A DNA stretch of 64,000 nt from Psychrobacter sp. Ps6 (GCF_022129235.1 NZ_JADQAI010000011.1:1-64000), one strand, 5' to 3'; numbered from the stretch's first letter, positions 38,668 to 49,941 are shown. The notes: generated by a model from the letters alone, not told the origin. Program-made: numbers and translations.

Positions 38668-38701
38668 AACAAAATAGCGCTGATGTTATCAAGCGCTATT
38701 T
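38668..38701 (-). terminator. Terminator after the isochorismatase-like gene
   Basis: AAATAGCGCT (38672-38681) and AGCGCTATTT (38692-38701) form a perfect ten-base stem. In the minus direction it is followed by TGTTGTT, a moderate U tract. It lies between the isochorismatase-like and HD genes. Confidence 0.65.
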
Positions 38702-38749
38702 CTTATAAGTCATTGGGTTAAATGACTCAGTATTCTATTATATAACCAT

Positions 38750-39325
38750 CTACTTAATTAGATTCAGAATGGTTTTGAAGGCAGGGTCTTTACTGCTACG
38801 GCACAATTCAAACAAAATGGTTTCTACTGTCGAGATTATCCCACCTGCACGGCGAATACGGCGAATGGCTTGTTTTTTGTCGTATGGAAAACGCGAGCCA
38901 ACAGCATCACCAATAATGACTGGTTGCATGCCATTGTCTAGCAAATCAAGTGCGGTCTGTAACACACAGACGTGCGCCTCAACTCCGATAAGCAATACGG
39001 TACTACGGTTTTGCTGCGCTAAATGATGCCATGTGTCATTGTTATCGCAGGCACTAAATGTGACTTTTTCAAAGCTCTTTGCATTGTCGCCCTCCAGCAC
39101 ATCACGAAGCTCTGGCAAGCTATCGCCCAATCCTTTTTTATACTGCTCGTTGAGCATGATGGGGATACCGAGCGCTTGCAGTCCTTTGATTATGGTCACT
39201 GTTTTTTTGACGATATTTTCGTGATCATAGATATGCGGCGTGAGGCGTTCTTGTACATCGATAATCATCGCTTGGGTGTTTTCACGAGCAATTCGGTAAG
39301 TACGATCAGTAATCATCGTAGACAT
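38750..39325 (-). CDS. Isochorismatase-like hydrolase
   Basis: A 191-residue cysteine hydrolase of the isochorismatase superfamily (YcaC-like). Asp23 in MIIDVQERL, Lys87 in FEKVTFSA and Cys120 in GVEAHVCVLQT make the Asp-Lys-Cys triad. Members cleave amides or vinyl ethers, and YcaC-like ones have unknown physiological substrates. No siderophore genes are nearby, so a role in isochorismate metabolism is unlikely. Single gene with its own terminator. Confidence 0.87.
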   Translation of the reverse strand: MSTMITDRTYRIARENTQAMIIDVQERLTPHIYDHENIVKKTVTIIKGLQALGIPIMLNEQYKKGLGDSLPELRDVLEGDNAKSFEKVTFSACDNNDTWHHLAQQNRSTVLLIGVEAHVCVLQTALDLLDNGMQPVIIGDAVGSRFPYDKKQAIRRIRRAGGIISTVETILFELCRSSKDPAFKTILNLIK

Positions 39326-39523
39326 AATACACTCCTTGTACGGCTGATATTTATTATTAAAAGCTATTTTAAAATGACCATCATTAGAATTTTCATTAAT
39401 AATGGTCTTAGCTCAGCTCACCCTTATTTAGTCACAGTTTCTTGAATGCGTCAATGGAGATAATTTTCATACGTACCTGTGTGCTCTTGATTACGCCAAG
39501 CATTAACTCGCTCATTATATTCA

Positions 39524-39554
39524 CAAAAAACCCCCAGCCATCACGGCTAGGGGT
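39524..39554 (-). terminator. Terminator of the fadBA operon
   Basis: On the minus strand CCCCTAGCC and GGCTGGGGG form a stem (with one G-T pair) followed by TTTTTT. It lies about 60 bases after the fadA stop. Confidence 0.87.
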
Positions 39555-39610
39555 CATTATTCAAATACTTTTAATCAACAAATGTTACAAACTGGTTGCC
39601 GACTTTAAAA

Positions 39611-40834
<1,224 letters not shown>

Positions 40835-41013
40835 TTATGATGGGATTCTCTTTCGCAAAGCATTGTGTGTTATACGCGCTGCGATTCAATGCCATATATC
40901 ACGCTGTCGTAAACCAGCTAAAACCGTACGTCCGTCATCAAAGTCTATCAACACATCCATGATTGTCTTTATATTGGCGGACGCACCACACTTATCCTAA
41001 TACGGTATGTTCA

Positions 41014-43173
41014 TTACTCGACTGAGTAAAAAGTCTCGCCTGCGGCTGCCATATCGCGAATCTTTTGCGGGGCTTCATAGGCTTTGCCAAGATGAGCGTA
41101 CTTTTCACATAGTGCCAAGTAGTTATCTAGACCCATTTGGTCGACATAACGGCAAGGGCCACCGCGGAATGGCGGGAAACCTACGCCCATAATCATCGCC
41201 ATGTCGGCCTCGCTTGGCGTGCTCACGATGTTGTCTTCTAGGCAGCGAACGGTTTCGTTGCAGAAAGCCAACATAGTGCGATCGATGATTGCTTGATCGT
41301 CGAATTCTTGCTTCTCACTATCAGTCGTAGTTTTTAGCAACTCATAAGTAGCTTCGTCAGCAACTTTCTTCGGCTTGCCGCGCTTGTCAGTTTCATACTT
41401 ATAGAAACCTACACCGTTTTTCTGACCGAGACGCTCGTTTTCGTATAGATGCTGAATCGCACCTTTATAGTCTGGTTTCATACGATCTGGGAAACCATCC
41501 GCCATGACTTCTGCGCCATGTACACCTGTATCTAAACCGACCACGTCGATTAGGTATGCAGGACCCATAGGCCAGCCGAATTTTTCCATGACTTTATCAA
41601 CATGAGCAAAGTCAGCACCTTGCTTAAGCAATAAATCAAACGCGCCAAAGTATGGGAACAAGACACGGTTGACCAAGAAACCTGGGCAGTCGTTGACCAC
41701 AACTGGCACTTTACCCATTTTTGAGGCGAGTGCTACGGTAGTCGCGATGGCTTCTTCAGAAGATTTTTCACCGCGGATAACTTCGACGAGTGGCATGCGA
41801 TGTACTGGGTTGAAGAAATGCATACCGACGAAGTTTTCTGGACGCTCAAGCGCTTCTGCTAGGAACGTAATAGAGATCGTCGAGGTGTTTGACGCTAGGA
41901 TGCAATCGTCTTTTACTAGCCCTTCTACTTCTTTTAGAACTGCACGCTTCACATTTGGATTTTCTACGACCGCTTCGATAACGATATCAGTCTCGCTAAA
42001 GTCACCATAGTTCAAAGTAGGACGGATGCGGCTTAAAGTTTCACCCATTTTCGCTGGGGTCATCTTCTTACGTTCAACCATTTTACCAAGCAGTTTGCTG
42101 GCTTCGCCCATACCAAGATCTAATTGCTCAGATTTGATGTCTTTCATAATGATTGGCAAGCCTTTGCTGGCTGCCTGATACGCGATACCGCCACCCATGA
42201 TACCAGCACCTAGCACAGCGGCTTCATTGATATCATGTGCAAGCTTGCTGTGTTTTTTGGCCAGTTTTTTGACCAGCTGATCGTTTAAGAACAGACCAAC
42301 CAAGCTTTCTGCTTGTGGCGTTTTCGCAGCTTTTGCAAAACCAGCAGCTTCTACTTCGATTGCTTTGTCACGTGGCAGATTGACGTGCTTCTCAATGGCT
42401 TCAATAGCAAGAGCTGGTGCTGGGTACTGCTTAGGGTTGGCTTTAGCGAAAATAGCACCTTTGGCACTATTAAATGCCATAGCTTGCTCAAGCTGGTTTA
42501 GCTTAACAGGAGCCAGTTTCTCTTCACGTTTTGCTTTCCAATCAAGCTCACCTGAGATACATTTTTTGACCAAATCAATGGCTGCATCTTGCAAGTCGTC
42601 AGCAGGAACGGTCGCATCAACCAAACCGAGTTTTAGCGCATCAAGTGGTTTTTTTGGTGTGCCAGTAGCGATAAGCTCAAGCGCGTTATCGATACCAATG
42701 ATACGCGTACTACGAACCGTACCACCGAAACCTGGGAAGATGCCCAATTGGGTTTCTGGTAGACCGATGATTGCTTTGTCACTCATGACGCGGTATTCAC
42801 AAACCAACGTCATTTCACAACCGCCGCCCATTGCTGCGCCATTGATGGCCGCAACTTTTGGGAATGGCAAATCTTCAAAACGATTAAAAGCGTCATTGAC
42901 ATGAACGACCCAATCTTTGATCTCGCTTTCTGACTTTTTAAAAGAAGCCACAAACTCTGTGATATCAGCCCCAGCAATAAACACGCCTTTGCCTGAAGTG
43001 ACGATAAGACCTTTCACGTCGTCCGCTTTCTCTAAAGCAGTCACGGCTTCACCAAACTGTTTATTGGTTTCGGCATCAAATTTGTTCACGCTCTCATTTT
43101 CAGCGTTGTAGTGCATGTTGGCGATGCCATCCTCTAGCATTGTCACCGTGATGCGATTTCCTTGGTATACCAT
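41014..43173 (-). CDS. fadB: Fatty acid oxidation complex alpha subunit
   Basis: Multifunctional enzyme with enoyl-CoA hydratase/isomerase (residues about 1-190) and 3-hydroxyacyl-CoA dehydrogenase (about 310-719) activities. The hydratase part has GADITEFV and [16 protein letters not shown], with the oxyanion glycines and catalytic Glu; the dehydrogenase part has [16 protein letters not shown] (NAD+) and [17 protein letters not shown]. Length 719 is as in E. coli FadB. Good AAGGAG site before the ATG. First gene of fadBA. Confidence 0.96.
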   Translation of the reverse strand: MVYQGNRITVTMLEDGIANMHYNAENESVNKFDAETNKQFGEAVTALEKADDVKGLIVTSGKGVFIAGADITEFVASFKKSESEIKDWVVHVNDAFNRFEDLPFPKVAAINGAAMGGGCEMTLVCEYRVMSDKAIIGLPETQLGIFPGFGGTVRSTRIIGIDNALELIATGTPKKPLDALKLGLVDATVPADDLQDAAIDLVKKCISGELDWKAKREEKLAPVKLNQLEQAMAFNSAKGAIFAKANPKQYPAPALAIEAIEKHVNLPRDKAIEVEAAGFAKAAKTPQAESLVGLFLNDQLVKKLAKKHSKLAHDINEAAVLGAGIMGGGIAYQAASKGLPIIMKDIKSEQLDLGMGEASKLLGKMVERKKMTPAKMGETLSRIRPTLNYGDFSETDIVIEAVVENPNVKRAVLKEVEGLVKDDCILASNTSTISITFLAEALERPENFVGMHFFNPVHRMPLVEVIRGEKSSEEAIATTVALASKMGKVPVVVNDCPGFLVNRVLFPYFGAFDLLLKQGADFAHVDKVMEKFGWPMGPAYLIDVVGLDTGVHGAEVMADGFPDRMKPDYKGAIQHLYENERLGQKNGVGFYKYETDKRGKPKKVADEATYELLKTTTDSEKQEFDDQAIIDRTMLAFCNETVRCLEDNIVSTPSEADMAMIMGVGFPPFRGGPCRYVDQMGLDNYLALCEKYAHLGKAYEAPQKIRDMAAAGETFYSVE

Positions 43174-43967
43174 TTGAAACTCCTTTCTATATAACGAAAG
43201 CTACGTTTTGAATTAAAATAAATAGCCAGTTACTGTTAGTAAAATGGGTAATAGCACTGTGCGCCTATGATGTCATAAAGACAAACACATAGAGGGCGCA
43301 CGAGTGAAGATGTCTTTATTATCCAGCGCTCATGATGTGATACGTGTTTTGACGTCTCTTGTACCCCATCACACGGCGCTTTATTTATATGTTGCAAATA
43401 CTTCTATTAAAATACTGACTGAGACATGCTCCAACACTGACTATTGATGAATGAATACGCAGAGTAAAAACCCGATACAGTCAACATCAGACCATTTTCA
43501 CGTCAATTAGTGTAGGGGATTATGCCCCTCACTGTCACAAGCTAATACCATACTCACAAGTCACTCTTAAATCACCTGTAGGCATTTACCTTATGCGTAA
43601 AGTGTTTTAGTGAATGATTGTATACTGAGTTGCTATTTTGAATGTATTCCGTCTTGCTTTTATTCATGGTCTACCACCTCAAGGATGATAAACCGTTGTT
43701 GTAGACTGATTGATACGACTTATTTAGCTTGCGCTTTTATCAAAACATATTCAATCAGCAAGTGACATCAGTGATACGTAACCAAGACTTGTTGTAAGGT
43801 TACGATTGTACTGCCTCGTTTTTGGATAAATTAGATCTGTAAAATGCAAAAAACAAACGATTGATACCGTGTCTCACATAAGCAATATGACCTATCATGC
43901 TACACTAATACCGTTTTTACCTTGTCCTTAATAAGTTTTCATTGTATCTCTGATAAATGGTTGGATT
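43174..43967. other. Long non-coding region upstream of fadB and ispA
   Basis: Nearly 800 bases between divergent genes with no credible frame on either strand. It must hold the fadBA promoter, probably with a fatty-acid-responsive operator, and that for the synthase, but I could not pick out a confident FadR-like palindrome or promoter pair. No RNA gene was recognised. Its length is the second most striking feature after the fact that it is gene-free. Confidence 0.35.
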
Positions 43968-45014
43968 ATGACGGTTTCCCTTACTTCTAGCGCTATCTCT
44001 TCTGGCTTTACCCCTTTTAACGCTGTTTCTTTTCAAAGCACTGAGCAATTTCATGGTGCTGTGCGCGCGCAATTGGCGCAAGATATTGAGGTCTTGTTTG
44101 CTTATGCCAAGCTGCCAAGCCCACTGGTAGATGCCTGTCGTTATGTCATGACGGGTCAAGGTAAGTTGGTACGCCCATTGATGGTTGCCAGTGCTTTTGC
44201 CAGTATTAATAGCGGTAATAGTGAACGTACAGACGAGCGCAATGACGAAATCGACATGCTCAATACTGATCTAGACTCATTGCTAGAAAACGACTCGGAC
44301 TATGATATGTCGCGCCGTGCTGCATTGGCCGTAGAGCTACTACATACCTATTCGTTGGTGCATGATGATTTGCCATGTATGGATGATGACGAGCTGCGCC
44401 GTGGGCAACCGACTGCTCATATTGCCTTTGATGAAGCGACGGCACTGCTAGCAGGAGATGTATTGCAGACGCTCGCGTTTGAAGTATTGACCGCGGAAAT
44501 GCCAACCTTTGCGCCATTCGATGCGCATATTGCAAGTCAGCTATTGGCCATATTTGCCCCGCGCGCTAGACGCATGGTGTCAGGTCAAATGCTGGATCTC
44601 AATGCCGAAGCCAGTACTGATATTGTGCAAAACGATTTAGAAGCCATCCATCGTGACAAGACAGGTGCACTGATTGAAGCGGCCATGCTCATGGGCGGCG
44701 TCTGTGCTGGCGCAACGGCTCCGCAGCGTATGGCATTGCAAGACTGTGCTCAGCATATTGGCCTCGCCTTTCAAGTTCAAGACGATGTATTGGACGTCAC
44801 GATGACGACTGATACGCTTGGTAAACCTGCGGGTAGTGATGAAAAATTAGACAAATCTACTTATGTAAAACTGATGGGTGTCGATGACGCGACCAGCTAT
44901 GCGCAGTCGCTTTTCAATGATGGGCGTGCAGCTATCAGTCGCGAACTCAGCGATAATCAAGACAATGACGCACTACTGGCACTGATTGAATGGCTGTGGT
45001 CACGTAAGAAATAG
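43968..45014 (+). CDS. ispA: Short-chain polyprenyl diphosphate synthase (FPP synthase)
   Basis: Joins IPP with allylic diphosphates to give farnesyl diphosphate for quinones and undecaprenol. The first Asp-rich motif is VHDDLPCMDDDELRRG near residues 132-146, and the second is FQVQDDVLDV. Two residues between the aspartate pairs fit bacterial FPP synthases. The 348 residues exceed the usual 300, owing to an acidic insert at about 81-113. The N-terminus is also Ser/Thr-rich. A DUF72 gene follows on the same strand. Confidence 0.9.
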   Translation: MTVSLTSSAISSGFTPFNAVSFQSTEQFHGAVRAQLAQDIEVLFAYAKLPSPLVDACRYVMTGQGKLVRPLMVASAFASINSGNSERTDERNDEIDMLNTDLDSLLENDSDYDMSRRAALAVELLHTYSLVHDDLPCMDDDELRRGQPTAHIAFDEATALLAGDVLQTLAFEVLTAEMPTFAPFDAHIASQLLAIFAPRARRMVSGQMLDLNAEASTDIVQNDLEAIHRDKTGALIEAAMLMGGVCAGATAPQRMALQDCAQHIGLAFQVQDDVLDVTMTTDTLGKPAGSDEKLDKSTYVKLMGVDDATSYAQSLFNDGRAAISRELSDNQDNDALLALIEWLWSRKK

Positions 45015-45084
45015 CTAATGAATAGCCGCTGAATGAAAACAGCTCAGAAAACTTTATCACCTCAAACGGCAGTGAGTGGTCAAC

Positions 45085-45903
45085 ATGGACAGTTCCCCTA
45101 CCCCGCGTATTTATCTTGGCACTGGTGGCTATAGCGATACTGACTTACTCGGTACGCTGTATCCTACTGACACCAAAAAGACCGACTTTTTACGTGAATA
45201 CGCCAAGCAATATAGTGCAGTTGAAATAAACAGCACATTTTATGCGCCCATCGGACAAAAAGCCTTTGCTGGGATGGTTGATAAAGCTTATGTACAAGCT
45301 GAAAGCGAGTTGAAATTCGCCGTCAAACTGCACCAAGACTTTACTCATGCTCGTAAAGGCACTGCCGAGCACGCACAAGCATTTTTGCAGGCGCTTACCC
45401 CACTGGTGGATGCCGACGCCTTAGCGCCATTATTGCTCCAGTTCCCGCATGGCTTTGATCGTACTCGCGAGCATCGTCTCTACTTAGCAGAGCTTGTCAG
45501 CTGGTTTAAGGACTATCCGCTTGCTATCGAATTTCGCCACCACGGCTGGCACACCCCGCAAGTGATCGATAGCTTTCGCGAGCAGGGGCTGATTTGGTGC
45601 AGTGTCGATTACCCCAAAGTCGGCGGGCTACCACCATCACGACTGATATTTACTGAACGTACTGGTTATTTGCGTATGCATGGCAATAACCTGAACTGGT
45701 GGGATGCGATGAGCGCGGCTGACCGTCATGATTATCGCTATAGCGAGGCGGAGATGCAGGACTGGGCGCAAGCGATTGCCAATCAGCGTCAGCACTTTGA
45801 TACGCTCTACATTTTCTTTCAAAACACTGTAAATGCGCATGCCTATTACAATATTGCGATGCTGCGAGAAGTGTTGGGCAAGTTCGGGTTTGAGGTTTTG
45901 TGA
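45085..45903 (+). CDS. DUF72-family protein (YecE-like)
   Basis: A 272-residue TIM-barrel-like protein of the DUF72/YecE family, of unknown function. The opening YLGTGGYSDTDLLGTLYP, the EINSTFYAP strand, KFAVKLHQDFTH, LLQFPHGFD and FQNTVNAHAYYN are all family blocks. The ATG at 45085 is chosen; an in-frame GTG lies three codons earlier, and neither has a strong ribosome-binding site. About 70 bases after ispA, likely co-transcribed. Confidence 0.85.
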   Translation: MDSSPTPRIYLGTGGYSDTDLLGTLYPTDTKKTDFLREYAKQYSAVEINSTFYAPIGQKAFAGMVDKAYVQAESELKFAVKLHQDFTHARKGTAEHAQAFLQALTPLVDADALAPLLLQFPHGFDRTREHRLYLAELVSWFKDYPLAIEFRHHGWHTPQVIDSFREQGLIWCSVDYPKVGGLPPSRLIFTERTGYLRMHGNNLNWWDAMSAADRHDYRYSEAEMQDWAQAIANQRQHFDTLYIFFQNTVNAHAYYNIAMLREVLGKFGFEVL

Positions 45904-46004
45904 ATGTACGGTGAATATATAGGAGTAACATTCTTGATAGAGCCTGAAAAAACCTAAAGAGAATGTGAATATTTACTGCTCTTGTTTAACGTTGCATAAA
46001 AAAA

Positions 46005-47405
46005 TCAAAAACTTTTATCTACTTTTACAAAGGCTATGCTGTTACTACGCTCATAAAGTGACAAATTACTATCAATTTTCTGGTACTCATAGTTTAATTT
46101 TGGTGTGAACCCTTTCCAACTAAGTTTTCTATGTCCTAGGGTTGTACTAAATTGGTATTCATCATCTTTACGTTTTTCACCATAAAAGAAATTATCTGCT
46201 TTAAAATCTCGCTGAGCGTAACGGAAACTACTTCTCAAACTAATTTCATTCCCAGAGAATGCCATTCCGCCGCGTATACCGTAACGATCTGACGACTCAG
46301 CCTGATCCTTCAAGTCATCGCGCATCAAGTCTGTACCCACATAAATTAGCCATCTAGGTTTTGGTTGGTAAAGCAAAATCCATGCGGTACTGTTAGCATG
46401 ACCATTGTAATAATTGGCTAAGTCATCCCCTTCATAACGTTTTTGCAAATGTGTGAAGCTACTAGATACTTGCCATTGGTCTGATATTTGTCGACTGTAT
46501 TCTAAAGTCGCAGCATAGTTCTTATTATATCGACCCCCACCTAGCAAGTTTTGCTCGACCGTCGTTATAACACCCCATGATTGCTTGATATCTTTATAAC
46601 GATAGCCTAAATTTGACTGCAATGTTAATTCACTATAGTCACTATTATCCCAATAGCTTACACCGCCTAAGTCTACGTTTTTATAAATATAATGATTACC
46701 TTCAAGGTTTTTTTCTTGCGTAGCACCGATTTCATAACGTATGCCGTGTGCGTCTTGCGGGAGTGAGTCATCACTACGAATAAATGTGGCTTCACCAATC
46801 ACTAATTCTTTCAAATCAGACGCCTGATTGACGTTGTCAGTGGATTCATAACTGAAGTTTAGCGTGGGCTGCCACTCTTGAGACTTTTTGATACTGCTTA
46901 ATATCTGACTAACCAGAGCTTGTAGCGCTGGTGCAAGATAGGGTTCAGCAGTCTCTAATTGCACCTTTGCTTCAGCATAACGCTTATCTTCATATAACAT
47001 CATTGCCAAATCAAATCTTGGATAATATAAATCTGGTTGACGCTCTAGTAGTTTCTGATATAACGTAATGGCTTCTTTTTGGCGGCCCTGATGTCGATAT
47101 AGTGCACCTAATCCATAGTTGTATAAAATTGCATCGAAGTTTACAGTCGTACGATATTTAGCTAATAGTTCTTCTAGTTTTTGCCAATCTTTACTGACAA
47201 TAGCGAAATTAATGCTTTTTTCTAGACTGCTACCTTCTGCTAGTGGTGCAATATTTGGCGTATTAAGACTAGGTTGGTTAAGTAGTAATTCTGGTTGTAT
47301 TTGTGGTGTCTTTTCGAAGAACACGGTTTGGGTTGGTGGTGATTCTTGGGCTATGGCTGTGGTAGATAATGCGATACAGCAGGCTGCATAGAGCTTTACT
47401 TTCAT
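46005..47405 (-). CDS. Slam-family outer-membrane lipoprotein translocator
   Basis: Surface lipoprotein assembly modulator (Slam, DUF560 barrel), 466 residues. A signal peptide ends near TTAIAQES; residues about 60-190 contain TPR-like helices (YNYGLGALYRHQGRQKEAI, YPRFDLAMMLYEDKRYAEA); from about 195 to the C-terminal phenylalanine the sequence alternates as a beta barrel and ends VDKSF, the outer-membrane signature. Slams flip specific lipoproteins to the cell surface. The likely client is encoded just upstream, with a terminator-like hairpin between. The start has only a weak ribosome-binding site. Confidence 0.88.
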   Translation of the reverse strand: MKVKLYAACCIALSTTAIAQESPPTQTVFFEKTPQIQPELLLNQPSLNTPNIAPLAEGSSLEKSINFAIVSKDWQKLEELLAKYRTTVNFDAILYNYGLGALYRHQGRQKEAITLYQKLLERQPDLYYPRFDLAMMLYEDKRYAEAKVQLETAEPYLAPALQALVSQILSSIKKSQEWQPTLNFSYESTDNVNQASDLKELVIGEATFIRSDDSLPQDAHGIRYEIGATQEKNLEGNHYIYKNVDLGGVSYWDNSDYSELTLQSNLGYRYKDIKQSWGVITTVEQNLLGGGRYNKNYAATLEYSRQISDQWQVSSSFTHLQKRYEGDDLANYYNGHANSTAWILLYQPKPRWLIYVGTDLMRDDLKDQAESSDRYGIRGGMAFSGNEISLRSSFRYAQRDFKADNFFYGEKRKDDEYQFSTTLGHRKLSWKGFTPKLNYEYQKIDSNLSLYERSNSIAFVKVDKSF

Positions 47406-47425
47406 TATATTTTACCAATATGACG

Positions 47426-47467
47426 AAAAAACCGTTTGAAATACAGAATAATACTTCAAACGGTTTT
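47426..47467 (-). terminator. Terminator-like hairpin between client lipoprotein and Slam gene
   Basis: AAAACCGTTTGAA (47428-47440) and TTCAAACGGTTTT (47455-47467) form a perfect 13-base stem with a 14-base loop. In the minus direction it is followed by TTTTTT. It lies just after the lipoprotein stop and 20 bases before the Slam start, so partial read-through would give much client and little translocator. Confidence 0.8.
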
Positions 47468-47491
47468 GTTTATTTAAGGATAAGTTTTCTA

Positions 47492-48613
47492 TTACTTAGA
47501 AACTTCACCACGAGTGCCACCGAAGCCAATCGTGTCTTTACCATCAAATACAACCTTACCAGCAATCTCTTCAGCTTTTTTACCATAGAAATCTAGCAAG
47601 TAGTTTCCGTCTTTGAAACCTTGTTGAGCTACTGCAGATATTCCAGTTCCTGAAATTACACCTTGCTGTAAATTAACGGTATCGCCTAATCCAGTGATTG
47701 TTCCAGAGCCAGTACGATCAGCAAAATTAATATTGTAAGATAAAGTACCTTCCTTGATACTGTTCGTAGTTTCAAAAGTGCTTGAATTAAAAGAGTTTTG
47801 ATAAGTACCGTTAAAAGCTTTACCCGTGTAAGTAGCACTTCCCAGCATTGGGATGGCATCTGCCGTAGTTTTTAAACCTCTGATAGAAATATCTGATTCT
47901 CTACTGTCTGTGATTATAGCGCCTGTCTGATTGTTATATGAAATTTGACCTGAATAATCACCCATAACAACAGAATACGGCTGGTTGTAGACTACAGATT
48001 GGATTCTAGATTCTTGCGTAAGCGCGTTTCTTATACTACTACTAGATGCTCTTGTACTGGCCGTAATAGCACCAACTGGATACCTAGCATCTGAAATACC
48101 TTTTGCTGCACTCGCTTCTGCTAATAGAGCTTTCTTAGCATTATCTGCGACGATAGAATCTAACACAATTTGCGCATCTGTTGCATTAGCTGTTTTATTA
48201 GCCTCGGCATAAGCCGCAGCTTGCTGATCAGTTAATCCAGACTTTTTAGCTGCGGCTAATAATGCGACACGGTTAGTTTCAATTTTCTGCAAGCGTTCCG
48301 CTTCAGCCTTTTCAGCAGCAGCCTTTTCAGCATCAGCCTTTTCAGCAGCAGCTTTTTCAGCAGCGGCCTTCTCAGCAGCGGCCTTCTCAGCAGCGGCCTT
48401 TTCAGCAGCAGCTTTTTCAGCAGCGGCCTTCTCAGCAGCAGCCTTCTCAGCAGCAGCCTTTTCAGCTTCAGCCTTTTCAGCTTCAGTTTGTTCTATTGGT
48501 GGATTTACGTTTGTAGATAAGTTTGAAGAACCATTACCAGTGCTGCTGCACGCAACAATGCCTACTGCTAGAATGGTAAGAACACTTATTTTTGATAGAT
48601 ATGCTAAAGACAC
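47492..48613 (-). CDS. Slam-dependent surface lipoprotein with TbpB-like C-terminal barrel
   Basis: A 373-residue lipoprotein, probable client of the adjacent Slam. The GTG start has GGAG seven bases upstream. Signal peptide and lipobox end in GIVAC with Cys22, then a Ser-rich tether. Residues 45-104 are 12 copies of a five-residue AEKA[A/D/E] unit, predicted as a long charged helix or stalk. From about 205 the chain is beta-rich: YTGKAFNGTYQNSF, GTLSYNINFADRTGSGTITG and FYGKKAEEIAGKVVFDG resemble the eight-stranded barrel of TbpB, fHbp and hemophilin-type proteins. Ligand unknown; no TonB receptor is beside it. Confidence 0.85.
   Translation of the reverse strand: MSLAYLSKISVLTILAVGIVACSSTGNGSSNLSTNVNPPIEQTEAEKAEAEKAAAEKAAAEKAAAEKAAAEKAAAEKAAAEKAAAEKAAAEKADAEKAAAEKAEAERLQKIETNRVALLAAAKKSGLTDQQAAAYAEANKTANATDAQIVLDSIVADNAKKALLAEASAAKGISDARYPVGAITASTRASSSSIRNALTQESRIQSVVYNQPYSVVMGDYSGQISYNNQTGAIITDSRESDISIRGLKTTADAIPMLGSATYTGKAFNGTYQNSFNSSTFETTNSIKEGTLSYNINFADRTGSGTITGLGDTVNLQQGVISGTGISAVAQQGFKDGNYLLDFYGKKAEEIAGKVVFDGKDTIGFGGTRGEVSK
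48300..48479 (-). repeat. Twelve tandem 15-bp repeats inside the lipoprotein gene
   Basis: On the plus strand units such as GCAGCAGCCTTTTCA recur 12 times without gaps; each encodes one AEKA[A/D/E] unit on the minus strand. Variants (GCAGCGGCCTTCTCA, GCATCAGCCTTTTCA, GCTTCAGCCTTTTCA) are interspersed, so the array is not a fresh duplication. Because the unit is a multiple of three, copy-number changes would alter stalk length without frameshift. Confidence 0.9.
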
Positions 48614-49123
48614 TTTGCTGCTCCAACGAATATTAATTTATCTTTCAGCTTAGAAAGCTGAACTCGACATATGTATGTAAGTTATATTACAGCATTGTGT
48701 TTGATTTGTATAATATATTATTAATAATAAATCTTTAAATTGAATGAACGGTGATATTTACAATGAAAAGAAATAATGTAAAGTTAATGAGTCGCCCTAA
48801 TTACACTACAAAATGAAGTACTTATTGAACGCAGAAATAAGCAAAAGTAGACATTTTATCAGACTTAAGAAACTACCTTATAACGCCTTTACCCTTCATC
48901 TAAACCTTTAGCAAATAAAGACTACTTTTCAACAAATATCCTTATTTACGCACTTTACATTCTCATAGACACAATAGATAAATTTATCTAAAAACAAGCA
49001 TACAGAATCGCTCTACTTATTCGTTTTGCACACTGGTAACTTATATCCTACTAATCAAGAGACATCAGTCAAGATGCAATATAAGCGTACTGATATTCAC
49101 TTATACTATTGGAGATAGTATCG
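48614..49123. other. Divergent region lipoprotein/SDR
   Basis: About 510 AT-rich bases. Its only clear structure is a perfect TTCAGCTT (48644-48651) / AAGCTGAA (48655-48662) hairpin in the 5' leader of the lipoprotein gene. No match to a Fur box was found by eye. No open frame. Confidence 0.4.
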
Positions 49124-49864
49124 ATGACAAAACTAAAAAATAAAGTCGCGATTGTAACCGGTTCATCAAAAGGTATCGGCGCGCAAATAGCCTTATCGCT
49201 CGCAAAATCAGGGGCTAAAACCGTCATTAATTATGCAAATGATGATGCAGCAGCCAATAATATCGTAAGCCAGATTAAATCAGCAGGCGGTGAAGCCATT
49301 GCCGTTCAAGCTGATGTTAGCAATACCAAGCAAGTCGAAGCAATGTTTGATGCCACTATCAGCGCGTTTGGTAAGCCAGATATTCTGGTCAATAGCGCAG
49401 GCATAATGATTAATAAACCCATTGCCGAGACCACCGACGAAGACTTTGATCGTATATTTACTATTAATGTAAAAGGTACGTTCAATACATTGCGTGAAGC
49501 TGCGACTAAACTCAATGACGGTGGCCGTGTTGTAAACCTCTCAAGTACGACCACTCGCATGCTGTTACCTAGTTATGGCACTTACTGTGCGACCAAAGGC
49601 GCGGTCGATCAGCTGACCCGTATATTTGCCAAAGAGGTCGGCGAGCGCAACATCACGGTCAATGCAGTATCTCCCGGCCCTACTGATACCGAGCTATTCC
49701 ATCAAGGTAAGACGGATGACACGGTAGAGAGACTTGCTAGCATGTCACCGTTTAACCGTATCGGTGAACCAGTTGATATCGCTCGTGTGGTAGCATTTTT
49801 AGTCAGTGAAGAAGCGGCTTGGGTCACTGGACAAAATATCGGCGCAAACGGCGGTATCGCCTAA
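49124..49864 (+). CDS. Short-chain dehydrogenase/reductase
   Basis: A 246-residue classical SDR. NAD(P)-binding TGSSKGIGAQIA is near the N-terminus, then the NSAGIM motif, catalytic Ser in VVNLSSTT, and the YGTYCATK pair (Tyr-x3-Lys). VSPGPTDTELF and the C-terminal VTGQNIGANGG are typical of 3-oxoacyl reductase-like or glucose dehydrogenase-like members. Substrate not fixed. ATG chosen for its GGAG site; a TTG five codons upstream is unlikely. Terminator follows. Confidence 0.88.
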   Translation: MTKLKNKVAIVTGSSKGIGAQIALSLAKSGAKTVINYANDDAAANNIVSQIKSAGGEAIAVQADVSNTKQVEAMFDATISAFGKPDILVNSAGIMINKPIAETTDEDFDRIFTINVKGTFNTLREAATKLNDGGRVVNLSSTTTRMLLPSYGTYCATKGAVDQLTRIFAKEVGERNITVNAVSPGPTDTELFHQGKTDDTVERLASMSPFNRIGEPVDIARVVAFLVSEEAAWVTGQNIGANGGIA

Positions 49865-49941
49865 TAGCGTAATGGCGATGCTCTATCAAAAATATGTTTT
49901 GATCAGATATCGAAATAGAAAGCTATATAAAAAGTTATCAC

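Noticed and set aside
39023..39445. Plus-strand frame of 140 codons
   Set aside because: It is antisense to the isochorismatase-like gene, has no family features and no ribosome-binding site.
48300..48479. Possible CRISPR array from regular short repeats
   Set aside because: Units are 15 bp and contiguous with no spacers, and they encode an in-frame peptide repeat inside a gene.
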